This document shows positions 9,534-19,798 of a stretch of 64,000 nucleotides of DNA, piece by piece. A model generated the notes under the pieces. That model did not search any database and was not told the DNA's origin. It saw only the letters and a program-made list of their open reading frames with translations. Position 1 is the first letter of the stretch. Each line of letters starts with the position of its first letter. The translations under genes were made by a program, and so were the position numbers. Origin of the DNA: Psychrobacter frigidicola (GTDB lineage: Bacteria > Pseudomonadota > Gammaproteobacteria > Pseudomonadales > Moraxellaceae); contig NZ_VORZ01000002.1 of assembly GCF_007997305.1 (NCBI RefSeq), positions 248,001 through 312,000 of the forward strand. The letters run 5' to 3'.

Positions 9534-9900
9534 GAGTGTTGTCCTTTATAGTGAGACTGCTAGTTTTTACACAAATTTTATACTTATAGAAAGCGTGGTT
9601 AAATATTTATTTTATTTATATCAGATTTTCAATTAGTAGTAATTTAAGCTAAGTAATAAGACGTTATCTGAGCATATACAAAGCTAAAGACCAAGTAAAG
9701 AACACTGAACATACCGAATTTGCTACAAATAACGTAAGAACACTACATAGGTTACACAACATATCGCGATGATTACTAAAATGAACGTATATTGCGTTTA
9801 AAGGTTGCTATTCTAGCCGTACAAGCAATAAGTACTACCAATAAACAAAAAACTATTTACAACAACAAGTATTTATATCATTTTTCTGAGGAGAATCATT
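9534..9900. other. Divergent intergenic region
   Basis: AT-rich spacer between the minus-strand reductase and the plus-strand DUF1328 gene. It should hold both promoters. I see no convincing -35/-10 pair, coding frame or repeat. Confidence 0.5.
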
Positions 9901-10056
9901 ATGTTCCGTTGGGCTATCATTTTTGCCGTTATCGCACTTATCGCAAGCTTACTAGGTTTTGGTGGAGTAGCTGGTCTATCTTCTAACTTAGCCTATATAT
10001 TCTTAGTTGTCGCTGTTATCTTATTTATTGTGGCTTTTGTTGGTCGCAAGATGTAA
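9901..10056 (+). CDS. DUF1328 (YtjA-like) small membrane protein
   Basis: A 51-residue protein beginning [20 protein letters not shown] and ending [11 protein letters not shown], with two hydrophobic helices around a GGVAGLSS turn. This is the DUF1328/YtjA pattern, including the FGGVAG motif. Start chosen at the ATG following CTGAGGAGAATCATT, a strong ribosome site. It is followed by a terminator 33 bases later, so it is a one-gene unit. DUF1328 proteins are short inner-membrane proteins, often in stress-related contexts; function unknown. Confidence 0.88.
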   Translation: MFRWAIIFAVIALIASLLGFGGVAGLSSNLAYIFLVVAVILFIVAFVGRKM

Positions 10057-10088
10057 GGACAGCAATTTTAATCTAATTATTACTATAG

Positions 10089-10117
10089 AAAATGTCCTCA
10101 ATTGAGGACATTTTTTT
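10089..10117 (+). terminator. Terminator after DUF1328 gene
   Basis: The perfect palindromic stem AATGTCCTCAATTGAGGACATT is followed by seven T. The A-rich left flank may allow partial use on the minus strand for phhB. Confidence 0.9.
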
Positions 10118-10161
10118 GTTTAGAGTTGAGACAGATTAATAAATATTTTCCGTTCAAATAG

Positions 10162-10455
10162 CTATAAGCGTTTAGGCTGAATAATATGCTCCATCCGTTT
10201 GGCCAAACGAATATCATGACTGGTAAGACCGCCCGTATCGCCAGTCGTCAGGCGAACTTCCACTACGTTGTACATATTGCGCCATTCAGGATGATGATCA
10301 AGCGCTTCGGCATAAAAGGCCGCTTGGTTCATAAAACTCATGGCCTCGATAAAATCGCTAAAATGATAGGTTTTGACGATACTATCACCTTCTCTCTCCC
10401 AGCCAGCCAGCTCTTCTAGCTGCAAATCAACTTGTTGGTAAGATAAACTACTCAT
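10162..10455 (-). CDS. phhB: Pterin-4a-carbinolamine dehydratase
   Basis: A 97-residue pterin-4a-carbinolamine dehydratase with the family active-site segment [12 protein letters not shown] and the later [12 protein letters not shown]. The enzyme dehydrates 4a-hydroxytetrahydrobiopterin (or tetrahydromonapterin), recycling the cofactor used by phenylalanine hydroxylase. No phhA is nearby. Ribosome site AAGGAT precedes the ATG. Confidence 0.92.
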   Translation of the reverse strand: MSSLSYQQVDLQLEELAGWEREGDSIVKTYHFSDFIEAMSFMNQAAFYAEALDHHPEWRNMYNVVEVRLTTGDTGGLTSHDIRLAKRMEHIIQPKRL

Positions 10456-10794
10456 AGGAATATCCTTTATTATTGTATGAAATCTACTTAAGATTGAGGA
10501 AGAGGTTATTTAAGATTCAGGAAAGTGGCATCCAAAATTTATAACATTATTGCCGTTTATTATTACTGGGTTATTAATGCTTAGGACTTACTCGTTGTTA
10601 CCTATTTTTCTATAGGTCAAAAAACCCACCTATATCGACCATCTTGCCATATATTTGTTGGTAAATATATGAATAAAGATAGGAGGATAATAGGCAGGCG
10701 GAGGGACTTAAATTTTTAGCAACAATCAATTATATGGCACTTATTGAATAATGATTGTTATTTTCATACTCTATTCGTCTTTAGAGTATTTTAG
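10456..10794. other. Intergenic stretch without recognised features
   Basis: Only a weak AT-rich hairpin (ATATATTT/AAATATAT near 10650-10672) and an ATACTCTA/TAGAGTAT pair near 10767-10789 are visible, the latter without a T-run on either side. It should include the phhB promoter. Confidence 0.5.
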
Positions 10795-11088
10795 CTATAG
10801 CAAATCTTGATAGTCAGGATGCTTATTAATATACGAGGAGACAAACGAACATTGTGGCACTACCTTTTTATTATGCTCACGCGCGTAATCAAGGGCATGC
10901 TTAACCAAGTCTGAACCGACACCGCGGCCGCCTAGCGCTTGTGGAACGATAGTATGGTCGTAAACTAACGCCCCATCCTGTTCTTGGTAGCTAATATAGC
11001 CAGTTTGTCCATCAATGGTGGTTTCAAAGCGATGGGCTGCTTCATTATGGGTAATGTTTGGTTTTTCTTGTGAATTTGCTGTGCTCAT
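10795..11088 (-). CDS. Small GNAT-fold N-acetyltransferase (YjdJ/NATD1-like)
   Basis: 97 residues. The core reads ALVYDHTIVPQALGGRGVGSDLVKHAL, the acetyl-CoA pyrophosphate-binding loop (GGRGVG) of GNAT enzymes, and ends VVPQCSFVSSYINKHPDYQDLL, characteristic of the minimal YjdJ/NATD1 group. Such proteins are about 90-100 residues and their acceptors are unknown. Ribosome site AAGGAG. Probably monocistronic. Confidence 0.88.
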   Translation of the reverse strand: MSTANSQEKPNITHNEAAHRFETTIDGQTGYISYQEQDGALVYDHTIVPQALGGRGVGSDLVKHALDYAREHNKKVVPQCSFVSSYINKHPDYQDLL

Positions 11089-11268
11089 AAGAGAACTCCT
11101 TTTTTATTATAAATTTTTTGCATGTATTAATACCAAATTATTAAGGCCAATCATTTAAACAGATGATGTGGTTAACCTTAAATGGTATTACTCCAATATA
11201 AGCGTATGCCAGTGAAGTTACCAGTGTTTGATGGTAAGAATAGATACGCTAAGTGTTACGGTGACTTT

Positions 11269-12633
11269 TTATTTAGCGCTCCAAGCGTAAAATAAAGCTT
11301 GGCGCACCACTTGTGGGACATACTTTTTCAAGCCACGAACCGCTGTCCTACTTTTTTGCTCTTTTTTACTACGGCTCGCGGTATCATATGCGTCATCAGC
11401 AGCAGTCGTTGCTCTTGATTGTTGATATGCACGTTGTTCATCAGGGGTAGGCTGGCTAAAGAAGTAAATACGTTTAAGTACTTCGCGAAACTGCTTGCCA
11501 AAGCGTCCCGTATTATAGTCTAAGCCATATTGTTGACATAGAGCCTGCACTTGGGGTGCAACGCTGGCATAACGGTGGGCGGGCATGTCAGGAAAGATAT
11601 GGTGTTCAATCTGATGTGATAAGTTACCCGTTAAAATATGAAAGGTCTTACTACCTTCTATATTGCTTGAGCCTAGAATCTGCCTGACGTACCAATCGCC
11701 TCTACTTTCATTATCATCAAGATGAGTATAAATGTGTGCTTGTTCAGTCAAATGACCACAGAATATAACTGCCCATGTCCATAAGTTGCGAGCGATATTG
11801 GCAGTGATATTACCGCTTAGAGTAGTCAAGGCGCTACGACTGCCCAATGCTAATCCGGCAATAGCTGGCAATACAATATAGTCTTTACCTACTTGCCGTG
11901 CAATTTTGGCAAACAAATCGCGGGATTTCTGTTGCAGCATAGTATGCATCTCAGGGGAATCTGCATATTCATCAACGCTGATTTGGATATCATGGAATGC
12001 GACTGCCCACTCAAAGCCAAGCGCTAAAATCATCGTTTTGAGAGGGTTATAGCGGTCGCTTGGTGTCCAAGACTGCTCATCGGTGACCCGAATTAAATGA
12101 TAGCCGACATCATGATCGCGGTTTACGATATTGGTAAAGGTATGATGTAAATAATTATGGGAATGCTGCCATAAGGGTGCGGGGCAGACAATATCCCAGT
12201 CGAATTTTTGGCTATTAAGATGAGGATGCTGCATCCAGTCATATTGCCCGTGCATGACGTTATGCCCCAGCTCCATATTGTTTAATATTTTGCTAAAACT
12301 AAGCACGCCAGTACCCAGCAACCAAACACTTAGTTGGCTGCGTTTTGATGACAAGCGTCCCGCTGCGGCTAGCAAACCTCGCGCCACTAATTCGCTATAG
12401 ACCACGGTGGCATAAACACGCTTAATATAGCGGGCATCGTTTCCGTCTAATGAGTCCATCACACTTTTGTATATCGCGTCCAGCTCTTGTGCTAATGCTT
12501 CGGTCTGCTCTTTTGGAAGTGGCGCACCGGTCAAGGTTGGATATGACTTTTGGACTGGTAGCGGTTTACGGTTAACAGGGGTTAGTATGGGTACAGCAGA
12601 CTGTGCGGTCAGTATAGGGGGTAATGCGCGCAT
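11269..12633 (-). CDS. Membrane fatty-acid desaturase (DesA/DesB-type)
   Basis: 454 residues with the three histidine boxes of acyl-lipid/acyl-CoA desaturases: HNVMH at about 123-127, HNYLHH at about 158-163, and HQIEHH at about 336-341. Hydrophobic segments lie between them. It introduces a double bond into fatty acyl chains using a di-iron centre and electrons from a ferredoxin-type donor. The gene directly upstream (12780-14003, same strand, 146 bases away) encodes a flavin plus 2Fe-2S reductase, its likely electron supplier, as in the Pseudomonas DesB arrangement. A role in keeping membranes fluid in the cold would fit but is inference. The C-terminal tail is basic. Confidence 0.9.
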   Translation of the reverse strand: MRALPPILTAQSAVPILTPVNRKPLPVQKSYPTLTGAPLPKEQTEALAQELDAIYKSVMDSLDGNDARYIKRVYATVVYSELVARGLLAAAGRLSSKRSQLSVWLLGTGVLSFSKILNNMELGHNVMHGQYDWMQHPHLNSQKFDWDIVCPAPLWQHSHNYLHHTFTNIVNRDHDVGYHLIRVTDEQSWTPSDRYNPLKTMILALGFEWAVAFHDIQISVDEYADSPEMHTMLQQKSRDLFAKIARQVGKDYIVLPAIAGLALGSRSALTTLSGNITANIARNLWTWAVIFCGHLTEQAHIYTHLDDNESRGDWYVRQILGSSNIEGSKTFHILTGNLSHQIEHHIFPDMPAHRYASVAPQVQALCQQYGLDYNTGRFGKQFREVLKRIYFFSQPTPDEQRAYQQSRATTAADDAYDTASRSKKEQKSRTAVRGLKKYVPQVVRQALFYAWSAK

Positions 12634-12779
12634 ATATAATCCTTAACCGAAACGGCTTAGTAAAGTGCTAGGTTCGGTTTAATCAATCGAATGAGTGTTA
12701 ATACATAGTACGAGTCAATTTTGATCTGTCTTTTCATATTACAGGCTGTTGTAAGCGAATGTCTTGTACTTCAAGTTCA

Positions 12780-14003
12780 TTAAATATCTAAAACCACATC
12801 GGTCATTGGCACATTAATACAGGTTTGAATGGATTCATACCCATCGCCACTTATCCTACCGGTTTGACTGTTTTTGACTATACCGCTGACTTTATTACAG
12901 CGGCACATCTGGCAAATTCCTTGTCGGCAACCATAAGGTAGGCGCAAGCTTGCTTGCTCAGCGCCTAACAGTAAAGTACTGCTAGTCATAAATTGCCGTT
13001 GGCGCGACCGTAAATAAATAGTTTGTGGGTCAGTATCTTCTAATTTATCTTTACCCTCTTTATTCATCTCAGGTAAAGCTGATCCAAAGCGTTCTATAAC
13101 AATGTTGTCGCGTAATGAATGGCTGTCAGTTGATAAAGAACCATTTAATAAAGAATCGTCTAATAAAGAACAGCTAGGCTGTACTATCTCAGCAGCAACA
13201 CGATAGAGTTCAGTTAAAAATGTCTGTGAACCGCAAGCAAATATCTGGGTATCCGCGAGTGGTAAATCTAGTGCCAATAAGCTTTGCGTGCTTAAATGCC
13301 GTGTATTTGCTAAATAAGTGTTTGGGTCGTCAGTATTAATGAGATAGTAGTTAAAAGCAGGGTATTTTTTGGCTAAATCATCCCAATAGGTCATTAGAAT
13401 TGGCATACGGTTATAATGCAATAAAGTGACAGCGCGCTCTGCCTGTAGCGCCTGCTTTATCAGACCTAGCATGGGAGTAATACCACTGCCACTCGCTATG
13501 AATAAGAGTGGCGGCTGTTTGGTAGATAAAGCGAGTAAACTTGCTTGTGCCAAGGTAAAGTCGCCACTTGGAATACCACTATCAAATATAGTTCCAATTG
13601 GGGCCTGTTCGGCTAAATAATGAGAGACCACTCCCTGCGGTTTGATAGCAATCGTAATAGTTTGGCGTTGCTGTTTCTTTAGATGGTGTTCATTGACCTC
13701 ATTATTCCACCATAGCGGTTGCTGCGGTAAGCCCACTAACGAATAACTGCGCTGATGATAAATACCATCAATAGGAACACTGATATCAATATGCTGACCG
13801 CCATTCCAACCCTGTACATCAAATACTTGCTGTTTAAAGGCGCGATTGGTCTCAAACTGTAGCGCTACTAGCTCTTCACTTAACATAACTCGTGCAAGGA
13901 GGCGCAGTTTTGGCACATTCAATGACCAAAATGGTGTTAGACGTGAGCCAATAAAATGGACAAATGCGCTTTGAATCAGTTGAGGACGATAACCACGGGG
14001 CAT
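12780..14003 (-). CDS. Ferredoxin-NAD(P)H reductase with C-terminal 2Fe-2S domain (desaturase partner)
   Basis: 407 residues. The FAD-binding part includes the RSYSLVG motif (about 85-91), followed by an NAD(P)-binding stretch FIASGSGITPMLGLI and ACGSQTFL. The C-terminus carries a plant-type 2Fe-2S cluster site, CRQGICQMCRC with a last cysteine in QTCINVP. A serine/leucine-rich linker separates the parts. It probably passes electrons from NAD(P)H to the desaturase encoded downstream. Start placed at the ATG at 14003, eight bases after AAGGTG, rather than a TTG two codons earlier. Confidence 0.9.
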   Translation of the reverse strand: MPRGYRPQLIQSAFVHFIGSRLTPFWSLNVPKLRLLARVMLSEELVALQFETNRAFKQQVFDVQGWNGGQHIDISVPIDGIYHQRSYSLVGLPQQPLWWNNEVNEHHLKKQQRQTITIAIKPQGVVSHYLAEQAPIGTIFDSGIPSGDFTLAQASLLALSTKQPPLLFIASGSGITPMLGLIKQALQAERAVTLLHYNRMPILMTYWDDLAKKYPAFNYYLINTDDPNTYLANTRHLSTQSLLALDLPLADTQIFACGSQTFLTELYRVAAEIVQPSCSLLDDSLLNGSLSTDSHSLRDNIVIERFGSALPEMNKEGKDKLEDTDPQTIYLRSRQRQFMTSSTLLLGAEQASLRLPYGCRQGICQMCRCNKVSGIVKNSQTGRISGDGYESIQTCINVPMTDVVLDI

Positions 14004-14438
14004 AGACAAAACACCTTGTTATAAAAACTTAATTTAAATTTTTACGCTTAGAAAGATTTATCTTAGGCAAAAAATGCTTTGGGCAACTAGTTTTACAACC
14101 TAAGGCTATTAATAAGTTATCCTAATATATTAACGCGTATTGATTAACTTTGCGAAAGGTTTGCTGCAATTTTTTGTGCCGGTCAGTTCATTCAAGTTTA
14201 TCAGCATGGCTTATAGTGAATTAGATAAGGGCTTTATTTATTGCTTTCATTGAAAAGGCCTTGTCTTTCCTACAAATGCTGCAAAACAAGGTGGAAAAAA
14301 GCCTGTCAGCTTGCAGGGTATGCGTTACAATGCGATAATAGCAGACAATTTGTAACCCTTATTTTGAGGCGCGACTTTCTTAGCATTATCGCTGAGTATC
14401 GTCTGCTGTACTTTTCTATATAGTCCATCGGAGTGTTA
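14004..14438. other. Divergent promoter region, reductase/ettA
   Basis: The 435-base gap between divergent genes contains an inverted repeat GTTACAA (14324-14330) and TTGTAAC (14350-14356), which could be an operator or a leader hairpin for ettA. No coding frame is convincing. Confidence 0.45.
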
Positions 14439-16100
14439 ATGGCTCAATATATTTACACGATGAACAACGTGTCAAAACTTGTTCCACCTCAGCGTGAGAT
14501 TTTAAAAAATATTAATTTATCCTTTTTCCCTGGCGCTAAAATTGGTGTATTGGGTATCAACGGTTCGGGTAAATCAACCTTGCTACGCATTATGGCAGGC
14601 GTCGATACTGAGTTTAGTGGTGAAGCGCGCGCACAAACTGGTACTAAAGTGGGTTATTTGCCGCAAGAGCCGCAGCTTGATGACAGCAAAGACGTACGCG
14701 GTAATGTCGAAGACGGCATGCGTGAAGCGTTAGATGCGCTAGAACGTCTCGATGCCATTTACGGTGAATATGCCGACCCTGATGCAGACTTTGATAAGCT
14801 TGCTGAAGAACAAGGCAAAATGGAAGACATCATCCAAACGTGGGATGCGCATAACTTAAGCTCACAGTTAGAAAAAGCGGCTGATGCTCTACGTCTGCCA
14901 CCATGGGATGCGGATGTTAGCAAGTTATCTGGTGGTGAAAAACGCCGCGTAGCACTGTGCCGTCTATTATTATCACGCCCTGACATGCTTCTTCTTGACG
15001 AACCAACCAACCATTTGGACGCTGAGTCCGTGGCATGGCTTGAGCAATTTTTGCAAAATTATAGCGGTACGATCGTTGCCATTACCCATGACCGTTATTT
15101 CCTCGATAACGTTGCTCAGTGGATTTTGGAGCTTGACCGCGGTCACGGCTATCCGTATGAAGGCAACTATACTGAATGGCTCGAGCAAAAGAACACCCGT
15201 CTAGAACAGCAGAATAAGCAAGAAGAATCGTTTGCTAAAGCCCTAAAAAAAGAGCTAGAGTGGATTCGTACCAACAAAAAAGGCCAACAAGCCAAATCTA
15301 AATCTCGCGTCCAGCGTTTTGAAGAGTTGAACTCACAAGAGTTCCAGAAGCGTAATGAGACCTCTGAGATTTATATTCCACCCGGTCCACGTCTCGGTAA
15401 TAAAGTTATCGAAGTAAACGATATCTCCAAGTCCTTTGGTGACCGTTTATTGTATGAAAACCTGAGCTTTAACGTGCCAGCTGGTGCTATCGTCGGTATT
15501 ATAGGACCAAATGGTGCGGGTAAAACCACATTATTCAACATGATTACGGAACGTGATACCCCAGATACCGGTTCAGTTGATTTGGGCGAAAGTGTCAGCG
15601 TGGCGTATGTTGGTCAGGTTCGTGATAACTTAGACGACAGCAAAACGGTGTGGGAAGAAATCTCTGATGGGCTTGATATCATTACCGTTGGTGACTACAC
15701 CACGCCAAGCCGTGCGTACATTGGGCGCTTTAACTTTAAAGGCTCAGACCAGCAAAAACGTGTCGGGCAACTGTCTGGTGGTGAGCGTAACCGTCTGCAA
15801 TTAGCGAAAACCTTGAAGCAAGGTGCCAACGTATTACTCCTTGATGAACCGTCAAACGACTTGGACATTGAAACCTTGCGTGCCCTAGAAGATGCGATTC
15901 AAGTCTTCCCAGGTACAGTAATGGTCGTATCGCATGACCGCTGGTTCCTTGACCGTATTGCCACCCATATCTTAGCTTTTGAAGATGAAGGTCCGGTTTG
16001 GTTTGATGGTAACTACTCTGAGTTTGAAACTTATCGCAAAAAGATGCTGGGTGATGATGCCAGTCCAAAACGCGCAAAGTATAAGAAAATTAGCAGTTAA
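14439..16100 (+). CDS. ettA: Energy-dependent translational throttle protein EttA (ABC-F)
   Basis: 553 residues, matching E. coli EttA (555) from the start MAQYIYTMNNVSK. Two ABC cassettes are visible: first Walker A GINGSGKST, signature LSGGEKRR, Walker B LLLDEPTNHLD; second Walker A GPNGAGKTT, signature LSGGERNR, Walker B LLLDEPSNDLD. No membrane domain is present, as expected for ABC-F proteins. EttA binds the ribosomal E site and gates entry into elongation according to ATP/ADP ratio. Start set at 14439 after GGAG; a GTG two codons upstream is not needed. Confidence 0.96.
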   Translation: MAQYIYTMNNVSKLVPPQREILKNINLSFFPGAKIGVLGINGSGKSTLLRIMAGVDTEFSGEARAQTGTKVGYLPQEPQLDDSKDVRGNVEDGMREALDALERLDAIYGEYADPDADFDKLAEEQGKMEDIIQTWDAHNLSSQLEKAADALRLPPWDADVSKLSGGEKRRVALCRLLLSRPDMLLLDEPTNHLDAESVAWLEQFLQNYSGTIVAITHDRYFLDNVAQWILELDRGHGYPYEGNYTEWLEQKNTRLEQQNKQEESFAKALKKELEWIRTNKKGQQAKSKSRVQRFEELNSQEFQKRNETSEIYIPPGPRLGNKVIEVNDISKSFGDRLLYENLSFNVPAGAIVGIIGPNGAGKTTLFNMITERDTPDTGSVDLGESVSVAYVGQVRDNLDDSKTVWEEISDGLDIITVGDYTTPSRAYIGRFNFKGSDQQKRVGQLSGGERNRLQLAKTLKQGANVLLLDEPSNDLDIETLRALEDAIQVFPGTVMVVSHDRWFLDRIATHILAFEDEGPVWFDGNYSEFETYRKKMLGDDASPKRAKYKKISS

Positions 16101-16138
16101 ACTATTAACTAAAATGAAAAGATAGCTTATTTTAATAT

Positions 16139-16174
16139 AAAAAAAGACCTCTAATATATTAGAGGTCTTTTTTA
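16139..16174 (+). terminator. Bidirectional terminator between ettA and plsB
   Basis: AAAAAAGACCTCTAA pairs with TTAGAGGTCTTTTTT. The A and T tracts on both sides make it functional for both convergent genes. Confidence 0.92.
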
Positions 16175-16217
16175 TACCACAGCTATTTTTGTGTAGCCAA
16201 TACTATGTTGCTGCTAA

Positions 16218-18980
16218 CTAACGCTTGCGGCCAAATTTACGCTGTTTTTTGTTGCCAATTTCAGTAATGGCGTGCGCGATAGCTTCCTCATCGAGGCTCG
16301 CTACTTGTTGCAAGATTTGCATCATATCAGGGCTGAGTACATATTTAGCATAATGCGCGATATCATCAATGCGCTTATCAAAAGTTAATAGCCCCGTTTC
16401 TTCCTCTTTTTGTAGATAGTCGAGGCGTAAAAGAGCATTAACGAAGCTTAAGAACAGCGCGCGGTCAAAGAAATCTGGGATGTCGTCGGCATATAGTACG
16501 GACAGGCGCTGCCCAAGCAGATGACATAAGTCAACGACTTCTTCTGCGGTTAAGTTACCTGAGCCTTGCTGAGCGAGAAGGGCTAAGGTCATAAAGTAAC
16601 GCTCTAAGCTTTGGCCAACGGGCGTCGCTAACACTTCTAATTGCTGATAACAGCTGCTATTGGCATCGGGCACGCTGAGTACATCATCACTTAATTCGAC
16701 GATAAGGCCATGTGACAGCATATTCTCAATCTTCCGATTGAGGGTTTCTGTTAGGCCGTGCGCTGGATAATGTAAAAACAGCTCACTTTGTAAAAAAGGA
16801 TACAGCTGCGATACGATACCATCAAGGCGACTGCGTTCGATGCGACCGTTACGCGCCACAAGCGCCGCTAAGAATGACAGCAGAATAAATACATGCAGAA
16901 TGTTATTACGGAAATAGCTCAGTAGCGCGGCTTGTTTTTCGGCAACTTGGATAATATCACCCAAAATATGAGGGATACGTTCGATAAGTTTTAGCTTAAT
17001 ACCGTAGTCGATAATATGCTGCGGACTCATATCAGTAATCACCGTATCATCAGAATAAGGCATCTGACGCGCGATACCTTGATAGAGAGCAATTTGCTCG
17101 CGGCAAATTTCTTCATCGAGGGCGGCCTTTGGCGCTGATAGTAGCACTAATGATAATAGTGATACTGGATTTACCACTGCTGCTTTATTGATATTCTGCA
17201 TAATTTTTACGCCAATATTATCCACCATGGCGCTGGCTTTATCATCGAGTGGGGTGTCGGTACGATCCGCAGGTATGCTGTTAGCAGGCACATCAAACTT
17301 TTGCATAAAGTCGCTCAAATGCAGCGGCGACCCAAAACTTAAGTGCACATTACCAAAAATCCGCTCAATTTTTCGACCTACTTTTAGCAGTCCTAATAAC
17401 GATTCTGATTCTTTTGGTTTACCTTTGAGCTCACCGATATAAGTACCGCCTTCCATAATGCGCTCATAGCCAATATAAGTCGGAATGAAAACAACCGGCT
17501 TATTGGTTTGACGCAATTGGCTGTGCACTGTCATCGCTATCATACCCAGTTTAGGGGGTAGCAAGCGCCCTGAGCGTGAGCGACCACCTTCAATAAAGTA
17601 TTCAATCGGGGTTTTACGAGTAATGAGGGTATGCATATACTCGCGTAAAACGGCGGTATAAAGGGCATTGCCGCGAAAGCTGCGGCGAATAAAGAACGCG
17701 ACTGCACCGCGTAAAAATGGCCCCAATACTGGCACATCTAAATTATCACCAGCCGCAACATACGGAATGCTCAAGCCGCGCTTATAAATAACGTAGGACA
17801 ACAGCAGGTAATCGACATGGCTACGGTGACAAGGGACATAAATAATTTCATGATCCATCGCCAGCTCGCGCACGCGCTCAAAGTGATGCACATCGACGCC
17901 ATCATAAAGCTGCGTCCATAACCACGTTAAAAACCGATCAAAGATGCGAATAATAGGGTAGGAGTAGTCATTGACCATCTCATTGGCATAGCCTTTAGCA
18001 ACACTTCTTGCTTCACGCTCAGTAATACCAGTAGCAGTAGTCTCACTCTCTATTGCGTGCTTAATGGCTGGCGAGTAAATCAGCTTATCTACTAAATTAC
18101 GTCGGTCTGATAAATCAGGACCGAGCATGCTGGCGCGTTGTTTATCGAGATAAACATTAAGCTGTTGTTGTAGCAACCGTACCAGCTCGCGATTGGCATT
18201 GGCGGCTGGAACTAAGGCATGACGGTTATCTTTATTATTAAAGGCAGTATCATCAGTGTTGGGACTGCTTGTAGAGTCAAAGGTTACCGCCTCATTAGCA
18301 AAACCATCTAATTCTTCTGAGCCATCGTATAGACTGTCGTGAATAACAGTGCGTAAATCTTGTGCGGGATGGAATTGAACAAAGGTATCACGTCCCATTA
18401 CCCCAATATTAAATAACTGCTTAGTGATACTGGGGTCTTGCCAGTTATCAGTCATCAATAGCTTAAATAAAGAGTCTTCTTTTTCAGGTGCACGGCCCCA
18501 AAGAATAGAGACGGGCACTAGCCTTATTTGCAAATCTGGATATTGCAAAGAGGCGGCAACCAGACGCGAAAGACGTGGAGACAGCTTATTGTCCTTGCCC
18601 TTTGGATGATGCAAAAATATAATCGCCGCATTCTCATCGATATAATGGGCGCTATCTTCTACTCCAATTAGAGCAGGTGGTAATTGATATTCTTGGGTTT
18701 GCAAATCAACCAAGATACTATTGGAGCGCGAATAATCTTGCAGCACATAAAAGGTGAGCGTTTGATCATCAGCATCGAATTCTGGTAGCTCGCCCAACAG
18801 TTTTGGCTTGACCGCCACATCTAGCACTTGCCCTGATATCTTACGATAGAGCTGGTTAATTGGCGCTTTGTTATAAGTGGTGTTATCCACTTTATTGGCA
18901 TCAGAGTTCTGAGTCGTATCAGTGATATTATTGACGACTGGCGCTTTAAAAATCCGCTTTTTTAAAAAACTAGGTATCAT
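16218..18980 (-). CDS. plsB: Glycerol-3-phosphate 1-O-acyltransferase PlsB
   Basis: 920 residues, somewhat longer than E. coli PlsB (807). Acyltransferase motif I is VPCHRSHVDYLLLSY (HX4D). The glycerol-3-phosphate binding segment is FIEGGRSRSGRLLPPKLGM and the later VFIPTYIGYERI completes the catalytic core. It makes lysophosphatidate from acyl-CoA or acyl-ACP and glycerol-3-phosphate at the inner membrane, the first step of phospholipid synthesis. The extra length lies in a polar insertion around residues 220-265 and an extended N-terminus. Single-gene unit with a terminator. Confidence 0.95.
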   Translation of the reverse strand: MIPSFLKKRIFKAPVVNNITDTTQNSDANKVDNTTYNKAPINQLYRKISGQVLDVAVKPKLLGELPEFDADDQTLTFYVLQDYSRSNSILVDLQTQEYQLPPALIGVEDSAHYIDENAAIIFLHHPKGKDNKLSPRLSRLVAASLQYPDLQIRLVPVSILWGRAPEKEDSLFKLLMTDNWQDPSITKQLFNIGVMGRDTFVQFHPAQDLRTVIHDSLYDGSEELDGFANEAVTFDSTSSPNTDDTAFNNKDNRHALVPAANANRELVRLLQQQLNVYLDKQRASMLGPDLSDRRNLVDKLIYSPAIKHAIESETTATGITEREARSVAKGYANEMVNDYSYPIIRIFDRFLTWLWTQLYDGVDVHHFERVRELAMDHEIIYVPCHRSHVDYLLLSYVIYKRGLSIPYVAAGDNLDVPVLGPFLRGAVAFFIRRSFRGNALYTAVLREYMHTLITRKTPIEYFIEGGRSRSGRLLPPKLGMIAMTVHSQLRQTNKPVVFIPTYIGYERIMEGGTYIGELKGKPKESESLLGLLKVGRKIERIFGNVHLSFGSPLHLSDFMQKFDVPANSIPADRTDTPLDDKASAMVDNIGVKIMQNINKAAVVNPVSLLSLVLLSAPKAALDEEICREQIALYQGIARQMPYSDDTVITDMSPQHIIDYGIKLKLIERIPHILGDIIQVAEKQAALLSYFRNNILHVFILLSFLAALVARNGRIERSRLDGIVSQLYPFLQSELFLHYPAHGLTETLNRKIENMLSHGLIVELSDDVLSVPDANSSCYQQLEVLATPVGQSLERYFMTLALLAQQGSGNLTAEEVVDLCHLLGQRLSVLYADDIPDFFDRALFLSFVNALLRLDYLQKEEETGLLTFDKRIDDIAHYAKYVLSPDMMQILQQVASLDEEAIAHAITEIGNKKQRKFGRKR

Positions 18981-19214
18981 AATGAACAGTCAAACTTTAT
19001 GAAATATAATGGCCTTATAATGCCATAAAAGCAGACAAAGCGATATATGGTAGGCGTATCTGTATTTAATATATATTGGATTAACCTATCGCCTATTTAA
19101 ATGAGCGAAATTTTTGCGTAAGATAGCTTTGACATAAAATAAAAATGACTGCAATTATTAATAGCTACTAAAAGTTGCCTAATAATTAACAATAATCGCT
19201 AAACGTGAACACCT

Positions 19215-19691
19215 ATGACGCCTGCTATTAATCTTGCCCAGCAGCTAAAACTTGACTATCAGTTGCACGAATATACCCATGATAATAGCGCAGCCTCTTA
19301 TGGTCTAGAGGCGGCTGAAAAACTAGGTGTTGACGGCGCACGAGTCTTTAAAACCTTAGTGGTTGTAACCGACATAGGCACGCTAGCCGTAGCGATTGTA
19401 CCCGTTGCTACCACATTAAACCTTAAGAGTATGGCCAAAGCTTTGGCCAGTAAAAAAGTACAAATGGCAGAGCCTAAGCACGTCGAGCGTAGTAGTGGTT
19501 ATGTATTAGGCGGGGTCAGTCCACTAGGCCAAAAGAAGCGCTTAATAACTATTATTGATAGCTCAGCGCAAGACCACCCCACTATTTATGTGAGTGCTGG
19601 TCGCCGTGGTCTTGAGATTGAACTGCCTCCGCAGCAATTAGCTGAGACCTTAAATGCGCAATTTGCCAAGATTGCTACTGTTAATAGTTAA
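19215..19691 (+). CDS. ybaK: Cys-tRNA(Pro)/Cys-tRNA(Cys) deacylase YbaK
   Basis: 158 residues with the YbaK/EbsC fold signature. The catalytic lysine is Lys46 in ARVFKTLVV, the same position as in the characterised enzyme, and GYVLGGVSPLGQKK is the family loop. It hydrolyses Cys-tRNA(Pro) made by mistake by prolyl-tRNA synthetase. The gene is divergent from plsB. Confidence 0.93.
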   Translation: MTPAINLAQQLKLDYQLHEYTHDNSAASYGLEAAEKLGVDGARVFKTLVVVTDIGTLAVAIVPVATTLNLKSMAKALASKKVQMAEPKHVERSSGYVLGGVSPLGQKKRLITIIDSSAQDHPTIYVSAGRRGLEIELPPQQLAETLNAQFAKIATVNS

Positions 19692-19798
19692 CAGCCAGTA
19701 GTCAACAAATAGAATCGGCTATGATTAATTGAATACTCTTAGTTTCTGCTTATACATGCACAGCTATGTATATTACTCAATTCATAAGGACATTAACC

